Shown: piece after piece, positions 20,801 to 29,456 of the stretch
How the letters are laid out: every line of letters begins with the position of its first letter
Numbering within the stretch: position 1 is the stretch's first letter
DNA from: a virus
IMG/VR virus record: IMGVR_UViG_3300044627_001244
Span: 1-64,000 of that record
Strand: one strand, 5' to 3'
DNA length: 64,000 bases
The notes under the pieces: model-generated
What the model saw: the letters and a program-made list of their open reading frames with translations, nothing else
What the model was told of the DNA's origin: nothing
Databases searched by the model: none
Program-made: the position numbers and the translations under genes

Positions 20801-21021
20801 AAATTTTGTTCACACCCATTGATTAAAGCGCCTTGCTTGAAAAAATATTCAGCAAAACGTTTAGTTTGCGCCTGTTGAAGAGTCTGTGCTTGTGTGAGTT
20901 CTCTAGCCTGAACTGCGCGTCCAGGAACGTAGAGAACTCTTACAAACTTCTTATCTTCATCATAATCATCAAAGTATGGGCTGGTGTTTAACTCTACACC
21001 ACCAGGATTTGTATTAGCCAT
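14896..21021 (-). CDS. DUF4815-type giant virion structural protein
   Basis: 2041 residues. The N-terminus (LNTSPYFDDYDEDKKFVRVL, then PGRAVQARELTQAQTLQ) is diagnostic of DUF4815 proteins of T4-like cyanophages and relatives. The middle holds LPDTLEIAEVIIPAYP and MRDISKMNDRIEKLEYFTTL. Three copies of a beta-module with the core V(T)xGT..V.GSST.F ... I.NNT.LTVES occur near residues 690-770, 1760-1830 and 1940-2000. It lies between gp8 and the fibres, so a baseplate-peripheral or fibre-attachment role is likely. Unusually long for the family. Confidence 0.88.
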   Translation of the reverse strand: MANTNPGGVELNTSPYFDDYDEDKKFVRVLYVPGRAVQARELTQAQTLQQAQTKRFAEYFFKQGALINGCEQNLDLNVDYVKLQSTFNGGDVDVDAFEGKTIFGSNSGITAYCGIVSDLDGSDPKTLFINYQTSGGVVLTVNNAATILTPGNTITFDSGNTAVIKTTFIHPITGQNRILVANVNGTLVTGGASTVANTGTTVPLNVTAILDNRSLTKFQENEVVFTSNVTGRSYANTATTRATSTLVNEGLATEAEYTKGSKITVSEGVVYLADHFVKNTTQTLILDKYTNIPSYKIGLVPQKSFVDYIEDQSLLDNAQGTPNFQAPGADRLKIDTVLTKIALGATVSDEDFVTVLDIENGIAKKRKNIEVESKLEDALAQRTSEEAGDYTINDPVVTVREHLLQSSNGGRYPLADGGNNNLLLFEVEPFTAYVDGYRSEFIAKNYIEAEKGLTTQYVEQTKTQINYGQYIEVNELCGAWDFEESTKVDLYDTAQQVITNGTYSAASVSGSKIGEARVRAVEYVSGVQGTASAKYNMYLYEVTMSAGEVFSDVRAIYDSATVKRYADIVIATGTTGAVLNETSFNALIFKLPYGAIKTVRDAEENVESGFRFKKKFTVTFNAGAATVATSDSSETFVGTDLLTATQKNEYYQIIVNNSGTDVETAALTGTVSVTAGTKIVTGSSTVFASAVNIGDVLKINGEEVKVASISNNTSLTIESNHTAGASANTFTKILPTGYTIPMDKVGGLASSRTINVTSPGAVIISTQENATFTADIVATMDRSNAREKRKTLNYQTQANINPNTHPNGLAGPFGLGYGDLYQLHAIYQSSNFSIAASTSNTNVTSSYSVNNGQTDYSYEHATITPKAGVVPTGRLLVVFDHFTHDTSQGLGYASVDSYPVDDTATSNTTINTVNIPTFTSPITKRLYDLRNCVDFRPIKTAATGVNPADPGTYQVPFGGLHTPKPSSDFDADLIYYKGRIVTLYVNSKGQFGVNNGVPAAGGNQAPFAPPKLPDTLEIAEVIIPAYPSRPKDVRIKLKKNKRFTMRDISKMNDRIEKLEYFTTLSFLEKQASDKTEIDEVGLDRFKNGILVDAFTGYSVSAVSSPDWSASIDRTNRFVTAKQDNANNTAFRYNSAISTTELQDGNKIMLPYTEVAVSTLTQPYASRQLRLAEELNFIWTGDMSIYPFVDNWVETTNDPDRAIIYDDTGEADNWAALVDAWNSEVAPLNQFLTGPTETSFVAGTTQSTISGNWRITSQLQRTTQSLAQQLASAQQGATQTISSDRVVDVIASLYMRSRDFIIHATGLKSESKIYAFFDNIDVTEHCQQIRLTGTKTLVELVNENFDNDGTISGENTDWISIKDGASEDMRVENNEIYLLFTVPSNTFFVGQREFRITDSPTNAEGTTLTSARNTIFAQALTQVKSAITINSRPFDVSFNSADAIQIVGRQTINENRVTTNSEFIPPPPPPRNWDPLSQSFFVDSETYPSGFYVTSIDLFFRTKSRDNTRNVSVEIREMVNGYPGAKVIGIGDKSIVNNASINVSEDATSATKFTFKNPIYLGPGNEYAFCIKPEANDPDFAIWVAELGEVDISDAERGTRIEAAYGTGVLFTSSNDRTWTAKQNLDVKFTMRIAKFDTTSKIAYWNNIPINAAYTYDALQAMISDQILSDTNIQYQIKTIDENNVVDSDWTDIKNYERLILASRRKIATSTTETTNNIKSLQLRATLTTNNQYVTPYVDNENIRFGFSKNIINNSTYTDITGTVTFNSGSNIVVGSSTDFANTVFAGEYAYFGDEYRRIQQISNNTYLTVATNFTTSGAGETIQIRREENPSGPYSSESRYITRAVELNDGFEATDLAVYLNINRPAGTGIKVYCKLLNENDTDSFDDKFYTEMSLVGAETFTSDREVFKEEKYVVPSVAKTGGSELLAGTVSVTTGTSVNGTSTRFIEDLKIGDTIAVGTARTERVVATIANNTFLTVESGFGGSASGQEIYKVLNNEVAYTTPDGRTFNGYKYFAIKVVFTSSSANIAPKVKDLRAIALA

Positions 21022-21047
21022 TCAAATATTTTCCAACTAACTTTAAA

Positions 21048-22334
21048 TTAGAACTGAATAATTAGTTTAACGTCTTCAATCTGATCGGATGCTCTTGAAA
21101 TAGGTACACGGTTCTCAACGTAGATGATATCGCCAGAATATGGGCGAAGTCCTGGTGTGTCGATTACAGAGATTGTACCGGATGCGCCAGAAGTGCCACC
21201 TGAAACTGAAGCGCCGTTAGCGAATGCCAAGTTCAGAGGTAGTGTTGAATAAACATGGGAGTTTGTGTTGTCCCACTCAACAACTGTAGCGGTGTTAGAA
21301 CCACTTGTGAGGGTTTCATCAAGTGTGAATGGACCACTTGAAACACCAGTCAGGCTATACTTGAATGTCTGACGATATGAAGAAGCAACTGCGCGAGTTG
21401 TGGTGCCGTATGTATATGGATCGCGAACGATACCTACTTGACGGAATTCGTTAGCGGTAGATAGAGTATTAGACTCATTGCCATCTAGACGAACGTTCAA
21501 CATTACATACTTACCACCAAGTTCTTCAACTGCATTAGATCCATGACCACCCTTAGGTGAAATGATTGCTGTTGCGGCAGCGGCACCTGAAGCAAATGTT
21601 ACTGTTGCTCTTGTATATCCTGAACCTGGATTTGTAATTGTAACTGCGGTTACTGCGCCAGCAGAAATCGTGCAGTTTGCTGTAGCGCCTGTACCATCAC
21701 CAGTAATTGTGACTGCTGGCGCAGAGCCATAGCCAGAACCTGGAGTTGTGACTTTAACAACGTGAATTGCGCCGTCAACTGCGGCCGCTTGAACGTCCCA
21801 CTGGTCAGTACCATCGTCACCTGCTAGTGTCTGAACTGGAATGTAATCGTTTGTCAGAAACTTCAGAGCCTTAGCCGTTGTAACGGTATACATAAATTTC
21901 CAAATGTATCCGTCTGCTGTAGTGAATTCTGAAGAAGACACACCAGTTGGCTTTGTTGTGGAGGCAGCCCCACTATTGTTGAAAAGACACTTGTAAACAT
22001 TGTAATCTTCTGTCATGACATAGAAATCATCGTCCAGAAGGTTGGTGTCTTGATCATCATACTGGTCATAAACTGTGCTTGTGGTCCAGTCATGACGAGG
22101 AACCGCATGAGTTACGTCTGCGGTAGTAATACGCTTTGCACCATACATATCTCGCCATGGTGTGAATTCAATATTTGCAGTTGAATTTACTGGCGTTGGA
22201 GGTGCGTTATCATCAGGAAATGCTGTAGATTTACCGATGAAGAGATACATAATGCTATTAGAAGTTTCGGAAAAGGCTTCCACAAACTGTTCGGCATTAT
22301 GAACTCTAAATTTACTTGTTACGATTGATGGCAT
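21048..22334 (-). CDS. gp8: Baseplate wedge protein (T4 gp8-like)
   Basis: 428 residues (T4 gp8 is 334). It aligns by eye with T4 gp8 at IVTSKFR (start), PRHDW, YKCL, DGYIWKFMY and the C-terminal SGDIIYVENRVPISRASDQ, equivalent to SGEMIYMENRPPIIMAMDQ in T4. Residues about 195-265 contain two GSGY beta-repeats absent from T4, which explains the extra length. gp8 is a wedge component binding gp7 and gp10. A late promoter lies 48 nt upstream. Confidence 0.92.
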   Translation of the reverse strand: MPSIVTSKFRVHNAEQFVEAFSETSNSIMYLFIGKSTAFPDDNAPPTPVNSTANIEFTPWRDMYGAKRITTADVTHAVPRHDWTTSTVYDQYDDQDTNLLDDDFYVMTEDYNVYKCLFNNSGAASTTKPTGVSSSEFTTADGYIWKFMYTVTTAKALKFLTNDYIPVQTLAGDDGTDQWDVQAAAVDGAIHVVKVTTPGSGYGSAPAVTITGDGTGATANCTISAGAVTAVTITNPGSGYTRATVTFASGAAAATAIISPKGGHGSNAVEELGGKYVMLNVRLDGNESNTLSTANEFRQVGIVRDPYTYGTTTRAVASSYRQTFKYSLTGVSSGPFTLDETLTSGSNTATVVEWDNTNSHVYSTLPLNLAFANGASVSGGTSGASGTISVIDTPGLRPYSGDIIYVENRVPISRASDQIEDVKLIIQF

Positions 22335-22381
22335 GTAATTTCTCCCATGAGTGTGCTTTGAAAGTTAGTTTTCAGTTTATT

Positions 22382-22389
22382 TATTTATA
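22382..22389 (-). promoter_or_regulatory. T4-type late promoter, gp8
   Basis: Exact TATAAATA on the minus strand, 48 nt before the gp8 start in the gap after gp7. Confidence 0.72.
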
Positions 22390-22401
22390 CGACATAGTAA
22401 G

Positions 22402-25400
22402 TCATATCTGCTTGTATGCAAAAATATTTGAATATGGTGATAATGGTTCTCTATCAACAACCATATACGTGGTATTTGCGATGGCTTGAACTAAGAATAA
22501 TTCATTATTTGCCACATAATTATCATTTGCGGAAAAATCGGCAACAAAATTTGTGTTTGCTCCGATAACTATTGATGCTGTATTTGTAAATTCAATATCA
22601 TCAATTGCCGATAATATGGTATTTTGATATATCTCCAGTGTTACGCCTGAGAACAATGCTGTATCTGAAGTTACTGTTCCTGCTATTTTTTCATATTTAT
22701 TAACATCAATAAATGTTGGAACTTGTTGATAATTTCCACTTAACGATTGAGATTCAAATTCCGAAATTTGTTCATCTGATAATACAGAAACAAACAAACC
22801 GTCATAATCATAGTTTGCATATTTTTCGTTAGGTAAATCTCTTCTATATTCTTTAAAGAATGTGTCTGTGATTTCTACAGCCGAAGGATTTTGCCCTGTT
22901 GGCCATTGTGATGGCGACACCTGTATTGATGTTCCCCCTTCTACAAATCCTTTAAATCCTCCAACAAATACATTTGCATACTCACTTAATTGAGTAGATG
23001 ATAATTCTGAAATTTCAATAGATGACCACAATTCATATGTCATTCCTGGAGAAATATCTACCGTAATTTCTCTAGATGGCACCGCAATTGATGTTGTGTC
23101 CACATTTTGGTACGTTACAACATATTCTCTAAACGATCTTGGTGTGGAACGATATGTGCTGGATAATGTTCTATCTTTAATTTGATAGATAAATTCATTT
23201 TCTGGTATATAAGACTCAAATGTATCTCCAGCAAGTTCATCAATATACATGTCTGCAAAAGTTGTACCATATGCAAAAACTATATTTTGTGAGGTTTGAA
23301 TCTTTTGTGGAGTTACTGAAGAGAATGCAATAATCATTGTAAACTCTGCATTTGCAAAGCCTAATGATTCAATCAGAACTGAATATTCCTGTGATGTTGA
23401 TGATACAACTTCAAGAGGTCCAAGATTGTATTTTGGCGCAAATACTGTCTGAATAAAGTCGGATTCGGCATTCAAGAATGTTATACTGTCAATTTCAACT
23501 TCTCTTGTTCCGGTCTGCTCTGTCTGAATATCACTAATCAGAACCGAGGCGGCCGCATTCCAATACAATTCAAGAATAAAGTTATGCTGTTTGAAGGTTT
23601 GAACTGTTACATCTTCAAAAAATGTTGTATCTCCACCACCCGGCACAAGTTTAACAACATATTCTCCAAATCTATATGGAATTTCTCCGAATCTTTCTCC
23701 AAATGTTATTGCCGCAAAGTCAGAAATATCCATATCCGCATATGGCAACATAATTAAATCGCCGTATATTGTTTCAGAATATGCTTCAAAGATTTGAGTA
23801 TACGACACAATCAATTTTCTGATTGGCGTAACTTCGACTTCCATTTCAGTATTAATTTCATTTGGCGCAATAACTCGAATTTCTCTAATTGAAATTGTTG
23901 TATTGTCAATAATATTTGTTAAGTCATCGCCACCCGCAACAACTTGAATGACATATTCTTGCGTTGCAATATCTGTATTTGGTATGATAGCAACAGGAAG
24001 TTGAAAGAAAGATTCAATTGTTGTTTCAATTGTAATATCAAATTCACCAAACGCAGGTGCGACTGTAACAAAATCGTAAATGCGAACAATAAAGTCTTTG
24101 ATGGTTTCAATTGCTGATCTAAATTCTGGAGTTACGGTTACAGTATCAATCAACAGAATTTCACCAAAGACTTGAAGACCTGCGGGGTGAATTGACTTCT
24201 TAATTGTGTCGATGTATTTTTCTACAGTCAGACCACTCTTGATAACATATGAATAGTCTTGATAGTAGTAAGAGTCTTGAAGAATTTTATAATCTATTTT
24301 TCCATCGTCATCTAGCCAACTTCCTTCACTAACACCAATACCAGAAATGATTGGTGTTAAGTTTGCATTACCATCACCGGTCGATGTGGCGTTAGCGGTT
24401 GCTGTAGTGTAATCAATACCAAAGTTTGAAATTTCAATCGCACGAATTGATCCAATACCTGTGATGTTATTTGCAGTATCAACTTCAACGTTTGCATTCA
24501 TGCCTTGAACGCCAACAACTGTCAGAGATGCATTTGCACCAGATGAGGTGTTTACAGTAATTGTCGGTGGATTTGCGGCAAGATATCCATTACCAAAATT
24601 TGTAAATTCAATTCGTGCGATTGGTCCATAAGAACCTACGTCCCAATCTTCTGTTTTGGCGGCGTCATCGTAACTCTGCTCAAACAACATTTCAAATCCA
24701 TCTTCAAAAAGAAGTGTATTTGAAAAACTAGCGTTTGCCGTAACGGAAGCAATTTGACCTACTGCATTTGCGCCTGTGTTAGCAGTAATAACAAGAGAAT
24801 CCCCAACGTGATAATTTGTACCAGGATTGACAATTGTAACTAATTTGTCAGATAGCAAACCTAAAGATTCGATTGTTGAATCTATGAGAGTAATTGTCGG
24901 AGAAGCAAAATAGCCCGAGCCACGATTAATAACTGATACTTCAGCAACTTCACCTACAGTATAAGTGTTGCCCGTATTTGCATTGGTTACCGTATATGTG
25001 TTTGCAAGTTCAGTAACTCTAACAATGAGTCCAGTACCACCAGTGCCTGCATTATTAATTGATGCCGTAGTTCCTAAGCGATATCCGTGTCCTATAGTAT
25101 TTACTTTAAGTGCTGTAATTGGAGATTGTTTAATTGATGAAACTAAAGCCTGTGCTTCAGAACCATCACCTGATATTGTGATTGCATCGCCAACTTGATA
25201 TCCTGAACCACCATCATTGATTGTAAACCCCGCTACAATACCATAGATAGTAGCATTCAAATCTTCATCGTCAATATCTACAATTTCTTCGCCGGCATCA
25301 AAATCTGCTGAAACCAAACGCAGAGTCATTTCTGCGGTTTCAATTGAGCCGATGAAGAATTTTTTAATGTCTACAACGAAAGCAAGTGCGCCAGATGTTT

Positions 25401-26112
25401 TACCTCTGATTGTTTTATTCAGAAAGTCAAAAATGTTTCGTTCATATTGTGCGCCTGCATTATTCGTACCAAAGCCTACTGCTGTGGTACGAATAATTTG
25501 AGTCTTCTCAAAGTTACCATCCGATGAACGAATAATATCGTCACCCGGATAATAAAAGTCAATCTCTTCGTTGAAAAGAAGTCTAAACAAGAAACGATAT
25601 GATTGTTCGTTACTCTTAGAGTTGAAGAAGTCTTTAAACTTAGACGCAACTAAAGGTTTGTTGCCATAAAAATCTACAGGCAAACTTGTATATAATTCAT
25701 CTTTCAAATACTCAAAGTATTTGTCAATTGATGTGTCAAGGTTTCTGTAGTCTACTACATTACCTGTCGCACGAACAACGTTATCTTTTACGCTGTAGAT
25801 TGTAGCCGTTGCGCCTGACGTTTGACCCGTGATAGTTTCAGACTTTGCAAATGCCTTCTTTGTGGAAACTTGAATGATTAAAGAATTTGTTTTTACTTCT
25901 CTAATAATTCCAGTTGCTTTACTTGTTGCACCCACAACTTGTTCGCCACGTTGAAATGTACCAGTCTTATCTGTAAATACAACTGTAGTAGTTTGAAGCC
26001 ATTCATAGTATGCTTTTAAAAAAAGCAAAAACCTCTCATTGTCTTCGAAGAATTCATCTCCGAAGAACGAGTCTAGGTTTAGTGATGGCTTGAAGAAAAC
26101 TTCGTTAGACAT
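22402..26112 (-). CDS. gp7: Baseplate wedge initiator (T4 gp7-like)
   Basis: 1236 residues (T4 gp7 is 1032). The N-terminal part corresponds to the C-terminal part of T4 gp7: FLLFLKAYYEWLQTT, then FKDFFNSKSNEQSYRFLFRL and LLFNEEIDFYYPGDDI, matching FESRSYDFYSTKG...SYKFLFKVLYNEEV in T4. A series of GSGY-type repeats (about 280-560) follows, for example GGSGYQVGDAITISGDGS. Then come beta-rich repeats with aromatic FGEY/FAEY motifs. gp7 nucleates wedge assembly. The domain arrangement is rearranged relative to T4, so confidence is below that for gp6. Confidence 0.83.
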   Translation of the reverse strand: MSNEVFFKPSLNLDSFFGDEFFEDNERFLLFLKAYYEWLQTTTVVFTDKTGTFQRGEQVVGATSKATGIIREVKTNSLIIQVSTKKAFAKSETITGQTSGATATIYSVKDNVVRATGNVVDYRNLDTSIDKYFEYLKDELYTSLPVDFYGNKPLVASKFKDFFNSKSNEQSYRFLFRLLFNEEIDFYYPGDDIIRSSDGNFEKTQIIRTTAVGFGTNNAGAQYERNIFDFLNKTIRGKTSGALAFVVDIKKFFIGSIETAEMTLRLVSADFDAGEEIVDIDDEDLNATIYGIVAGFTINDGGSGYQVGDAITISGDGSEAQALVSSIKQSPITALKVNTIGHGYRLGTTASINNAGTGGTGLIVRVTELANTYTVTNANTGNTYTVGEVAEVSVINRGSGYFASPTITLIDSTIESLGLLSDKLVTIVNPGTNYHVGDSLVITANTGANAVGQIASVTANASFSNTLLFEDGFEMLFEQSYDDAAKTEDWDVGSYGPIARIEFTNFGNGYLAANPPTITVNTSSGANASLTVVGVQGMNANVEVDTANNITGIGSIRAIEISNFGIDYTTATANATSTGDGNANLTPIISGIGVSEGSWLDDDGKIDYKILQDSYYYQDYSYVIKSGLTVEKYIDTIKKSIHPAGLQVFGEILLIDTVTVTPEFRSAIETIKDFIVRIYDFVTVAPAFGEFDITIETTIESFFQLPVAIIPNTDIATQEYVIQVVAGGDDLTNIIDNTTISIREIRVIAPNEINTEMEVEVTPIRKLIVSYTQIFEAYSETIYGDLIMLPYADMDISDFAAITFGERFGEIPYRFGEYVVKLVPGGGDTTFFEDVTVQTFKQHNFILELYWNAAASVLISDIQTEQTGTREVEIDSITFLNAESDFIQTVFAPKYNLGPLEVVSSTSQEYSVLIESLGFANAEFTMIIAFSSVTPQKIQTSQNIVFAYGTTFADMYIDELAGDTFESYIPENEFIYQIKDRTLSSTYRSTPRSFREYVVTYQNVDTTSIAVPSREITVDISPGMTYELWSSIEISELSSTQLSEYANVFVGGFKGFVEGGTSIQVSPSQWPTGQNPSAVEITDTFFKEYRRDLPNEKYANYDYDGLFVSVLSDEQISEFESQSLSGNYQQVPTFIDVNKYEKIAGTVTSDTALFSGVTLEIYQNTILSAIDDIEFTNTASIVIGANTNFVADFSANDNYVANNELFLVQAIANTTYMVVDREPLSPYSNIFAYKQI

Positions 26113-26114
26113 TT

Positions 26115-27938
26115 TTAGGTTCTATTTACAAGGCTAATTGTTTTATCGTCTATCATTGTTACCGAAATATCAGTATCTCGAATTCGAACGATTTGATTTC
26201 TGAGTGGTAAAATGTCTTTGTTTTGTGGTACTGCTGTGAGTTTTAAAGTTGTGCCGCCATCTGCAAACGCGGAAGGCGCAAAACTTGACAACACTATAGT
26301 TCCTGTGCTATAATTCAAGGTGCCAGCGTTTGATAATACTCCAACTCTAGTTGATCTAACCACATGATAGATTCGAATAATTCCATTGTTCTCTTCTAAA
26401 AAGCAATTAGTTAATCCATTATATGTGAATTCATTTGAAGTCAGTTGATTACCTACACCATAAGGATGATCTGATGGACGTCCATCTGTTGTTGAGTTAA
26501 TTGCATTTGAAAACTTAATCTCAATTCTTTGTGCAATGTTCAATTGAATGTCTTTTTCAATTCTCATACGAACAGATATGTCCGAGTTAAGAATTGATCT
26601 TTCCGATAAATCAATTAATCTAGATAATTTTGAATATCTGAAATACTTAGAGAATTGATCAATGTCGCTATCGTTGTAATTTTTAATGGTTGTGATTGCA
26701 ATATCTTTAATTGAATTCTGACTTAGTGTTGTGATGTTAGAATCATATTTTACGTCAGCATTTACTAAAAGATAAATGTATTCTGGATCAACAATTTCAG
26801 TTCGAACAGTAAGAATCTTTTTTGGATTAATAACACTTCGAATAATGTTAGTTTTTTCTGTCGCGCTCAACACATCACCGACTGTAGGTTTGATGGCAAC
26901 AAATACTTTACCATATTCAGGAGGTTCATTGTCTTCGCCTCCCCATACTGAAACCGAATCAACGGTGCTTTGCTGTAATAGCAGAGCCTTATAGTCTTCT
27001 ACTGTAACTGCGCGATTCTGTGCTTCATATGCTTTTGGTGCGGCAAATTTTATGTGATTAATTGTTTCTTTTTCTTGTCCGCCAACGGCACCTGCGCTGG
27101 CGGTAAACACAATGTTTGTAATACCGGCAATGCTACTAGCGTATGAAACGGTTTCTATGTCATTCGCCAACGCACCTTTAGATACAAGATATTCTAATAC
27201 TACAACGTTTCCATTTTCTAATGCAACACCAAACGTGTCATCTCCAAATTTTACCTGAAACAGTCCGTCGGAACCTTCTTCTAGAAAATATACTAAGGAG
27301 TCTAAATTAACATCGATTAAATTATCTGGACTAGTAAAAGTTCTAGTTGTGGTGTCAACTGAAGAGTTTAAAACTTTAACTACAAGTGTTGATGTATCTG
27401 CGTTTGAATTCAGAAGTTGAAATTTTTGATCTGGATCATTAGTGTTTACAATAAAAGTATTTCTTACAAAAGTACCTTCGGTTAAAACAACCTCTGTTGC
27501 AACATAAGAACCTGAACTACCCGTGATTAGAATTGACTCCGTATTTAAAAAATTAAATGTAGTGCCTTCTAGTGTTCCTATAAATTTTGTATATGCAGGA
27601 ATAGTAACTGTAGCAGGTGCGCCACTAGGCGTTACAGTAAGTGTACCTGTAACTTTTGCAGAAGAAGTTGAGCGCGGCGTGTAGTTTAAGGCTTTAGCCG
27701 CATTAACAACTGAAGTTCTTTTCTGTGCGGTATTTAAAAATGCTTCGTTCAATACCATATTCAGATAGAACGAATTGTAATATGTATTATAAGCAAGCAA
27801 ATCAAGCAATACATTCAGACCAGAACCTTCAAAGTTATAGTCTCTGAATTGATCCTGAGACTTTAAGTAGTCTCTTAAATTTGTTTTGATACCTTGAAAG
27901 TCTAGTTCATTAACTTTCAAATTTAGATTGTCTGCCAT
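26115..27938 (-). CDS. gp6: Baseplate wedge protein (T4 gp6-like)
   Basis: 607 residues (T4 gp6 is 660). The N-terminus LKVNELDFQGIKTNLRDYLK, then FEGSGLNVLLDLLAYNTYYN and NAAKALNYTPRS, is the strongly conserved baseplate J-like signature. AVTVEDYKALLLQ marks the second conserved region. gp6 dimers form the iris-like inner ring of the baseplate. Neighbours gp25 and gp7 complete the wedge core. Confidence 0.96.
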   Translation of the reverse strand: MADNLNLKVNELDFQGIKTNLRDYLKSQDQFRDYNFEGSGLNVLLDLLAYNTYYNSFYLNMVLNEAFLNTAQKRTSVVNAAKALNYTPRSTSSAKVTGTLTVTPSGAPATVTIPAYTKFIGTLEGTTFNFLNTESILITGSSGSYVATEVVLTEGTFVRNTFIVNTNDPDQKFQLLNSNADTSTLVVKVLNSSVDTTTRTFTSPDNLIDVNLDSLVYFLEEGSDGLFQVKFGDDTFGVALENGNVVVLEYLVSKGALANDIETVSYASSIAGITNIVFTASAGAVGGQEKETINHIKFAAPKAYEAQNRAVTVEDYKALLLQQSTVDSVSVWGGEDNEPPEYGKVFVAIKPTVGDVLSATEKTNIIRSVINPKKILTVRTEIVDPEYIYLLVNADVKYDSNITTLSQNSIKDIAITTIKNYNDSDIDQFSKYFRYSKLSRLIDLSERSILNSDISVRMRIEKDIQLNIAQRIEIKFSNAINSTTDGRPSDHPYGVGNQLTSNEFTYNGLTNCFLEENNGIIRIYHVVRSTRVGVLSNAGTLNYSTGTIVLSSFAPSAFADGGTTLKLTAVPQNKDILPLRNQIVRIRDTDISVTMIDDKTISLVNRT

Positions 27939-27941
27939 TTA

Positions 27942-28322
27942 TTATGCTCTTTGTAATGTAGTGGTGACGCTAGATTCTAGGTTCATGTTTTTGATTGTGT
28001 ATTCAACTGTAATCTTTACACCGTGATTGTTATCTGGTATTGCTTCAACTTTCTTCAGAATAACTCTAGATTCATTTCGTTGAATGGCGTTTGCGATTTC
28101 TCTTTCCATGTCAACAATTTCAAAAGGATTAAGGCTAGAGAACAAGTATTTCTTAATGTTCGTGCCGTAGTCTGGCATGAAAGGTTTTGTGCCTTTCTGC
28201 GTCATAACTAAATTCTTGATTGAACGCTTGATCGCTACTTCGTTTGTGATGGGACGAACATCTCCCGTCACAGGATTTGGCGTAAAATCTAGCGGCAAGT
28301 CTTTGTAAAATACGAGTGCCAT
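27942..28322 (-). CDS. gp25: Baseplate wedge protein (T4 gp25-like)
   Basis: 126 residues, normal family length. The sequence has KRSIKNLVMTQKGTKPFMPD, YGTNIKKYLF and REIANAIQRNESRV, matching the GPW/gp25 family (lysozyme-like fold without demonstrated lytic residues). It clamps gp6 to the sheath. Late promoter 34 nt upstream; gene pair gp25-gp6 is separated by 3 nt. Confidence 0.96.
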   Translation of the reverse strand: MALVFYKDLPLDFTPNPVTGDVRPITNEVAIKRSIKNLVMTQKGTKPFMPDYGTNIKKYLFSSLNPFEIVDMEREIANAIQRNESRVILKKVEAIPDNNHGVKITVEYTIKNMNLESSVTTTLQRA

Positions 28323-28355
28323 AGCCTTTTGGTTTCTTCCTTAAATTATCTCTTG

Positions 28356-28363
28356 TATTTATA
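28356..28363 (-). promoter_or_regulatory. T4-type late promoter, gp25-gp6
   Basis: Exact TATAAATA on the minus strand overlapping the stop codon of the preceding 61-residue gene, 34 nt before gp25. Confidence 0.74.
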
Positions 28364-28544
28364 CTGCCTTCTCGGCAGTCTTAGCGTCTTGAATCTCTTT
28401 TCGTCTTTCTTTTACGGCTTTAGATAATTCTGCAAGTGCTTTTCTTGCTCTTGTTCCGGCTGCCTTTACGCCTTTTGCTTCGAATTTTTCATTCTCTACA
28501 ATGTATGTTTCAAATAAGTTTACTAAATTTTCATGGTTTGTCAT
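28359..28544 (-). CDS. Small basic Ala/Lys-rich helical protein
   Basis: 61 residues from ATG 28544, chosen because GGAG lies 6 nt upstream; an upstream in-frame TTG would destroy this spacing. The C-terminal half (AGTRARKALAELSKAVKER) is basic and helical, reminiscent of small histone-H1-like proteins annotated near gp5/gp25 in related phages. DNA binding is possible but unproven. Confidence 0.7.
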   Translation of the reverse strand: MTNHENLVNLFETYIVENEKFEAKGVKAAGTRARKALAELSKAVKERRKEIQDAKTAEKAV

Positions 28545-28559
28545 AGTTTTCTCCAAGGG

Positions 28560-29453
28560 TTAAATTCCAACGATTGCGGTAAATCCATTTGAACTTCCGA
28601 ACGTTGGGGTGTTCAATCTTAATGTTGCGGCATTTGCAACTGAGCCTGCGGTATTGGCTGCGGCATGTGCTGAGTTTGCTTCAGACCATGCTCTTTGAAT
28701 CCAAGTGATTAATGTTTGCAATGTAACATCATTATTTGCATCTGCAAATCTGAGGTCTGTTGCTGAGTCTAAAGAAATATAATTTGCATTTACCGAAAAT
28801 GATTCGTCAACGTTAAACGTTGTATTTCCTGAATCAAAAGTTGAGTTTGTTTCTGTATCAATAATGATCGTGTTTGAGGTAATTGAACAGGCTTCATCAA
28901 TCGTTGCAGTTAATGTGTTTGAACTAATAAAAACGTTGTTTGATATAGTATTTGCGTTAGATATGCTATACATCTCAACGTCACTATTTGACGTAAAGGT
29001 TAAAGTTGCTTTAGATAAATTGTGACTTACTTGAATGTGTCCGTTTGATTCTGTCAAACTTTTTTCAACAACTTCAATGTAATTGTTTCCTAATTCTAAA
29101 CAAGTGGTGTTGCCTGAATTACCATTTGTGTGAACACGACTAAAAGAACGTGTCACTTGCGTATTTGCAAACTTACTAGGAATTACACCAACGATAGCAG
29201 GTTCTTGTGCATTTAAAGAGTCCAAAAAGAAACCAAAGACCCAATCTCCAACTTCAAGTGGAGAATATAAGTTTGGTGTATTCGGTGAGTGAATTGCAGT
29301 TGCCCAAGGCAAATCTACAGTAGGAATCAAACTAGAGTCATCGTGATATCCAAAAACTCTAACTTTACATCTACCTAATGTTTCGGGGTCTCTGATATCT
29401 TCTACAACACCAACCCACCAGATAAACCCATCATGACCTAAAAAATTCTGCAT
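28560..29453 (-). CDS. gp5: Baseplate central spike/hub OB-fold protein (T4 gp5-like, no lysozyme domain)
   Basis: 297 residues (T4 gp5 is 575). The N-terminus WWVGVVEDIRDPETLGRCKV, then RVFGYH and DLPWATAIHSPNT, is the gp5 OB-fold. VGDWVFGFFLDSLNAQEPAI closes it. The remaining residues (about 110-260) are short strands repeating Asn/Thr/Ser, as expected of the triple-stranded beta-helix spike. The T4 lysozyme-like domain between the two is absent. A helical Ala-rich segment near 245-275 precedes the C-terminus. Wall degradation on entry is more likely supplied by the tape-measure transglycosylase domain. Confidence 0.88.
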   Translation of the reverse strand: MQNFLGHDGFIWWVGVVEDIRDPETLGRCKVRVFGYHDDSSLIPTVDLPWATAIHSPNTPNLYSPLEVGDWVFGFFLDSLNAQEPAIVGVIPSKFANTQVTRSFSRVHTNGNSGNTTCLELGNNYIEVVEKSLTESNGHIQVSHNLSKATLTFTSNSDVEMYSISNANTISNNVFISSNTLTATIDEACSITSNTIIIDTETNSTFDSGNTTFNVDESFSVNANYISLDSATDLRFADANNDVTLQTLITWIQRAWSEANSAHAAANTAGSVANAATLRLNTPTFGSSNGFTAIVGI

Positions 29454-29456
29454 TCA

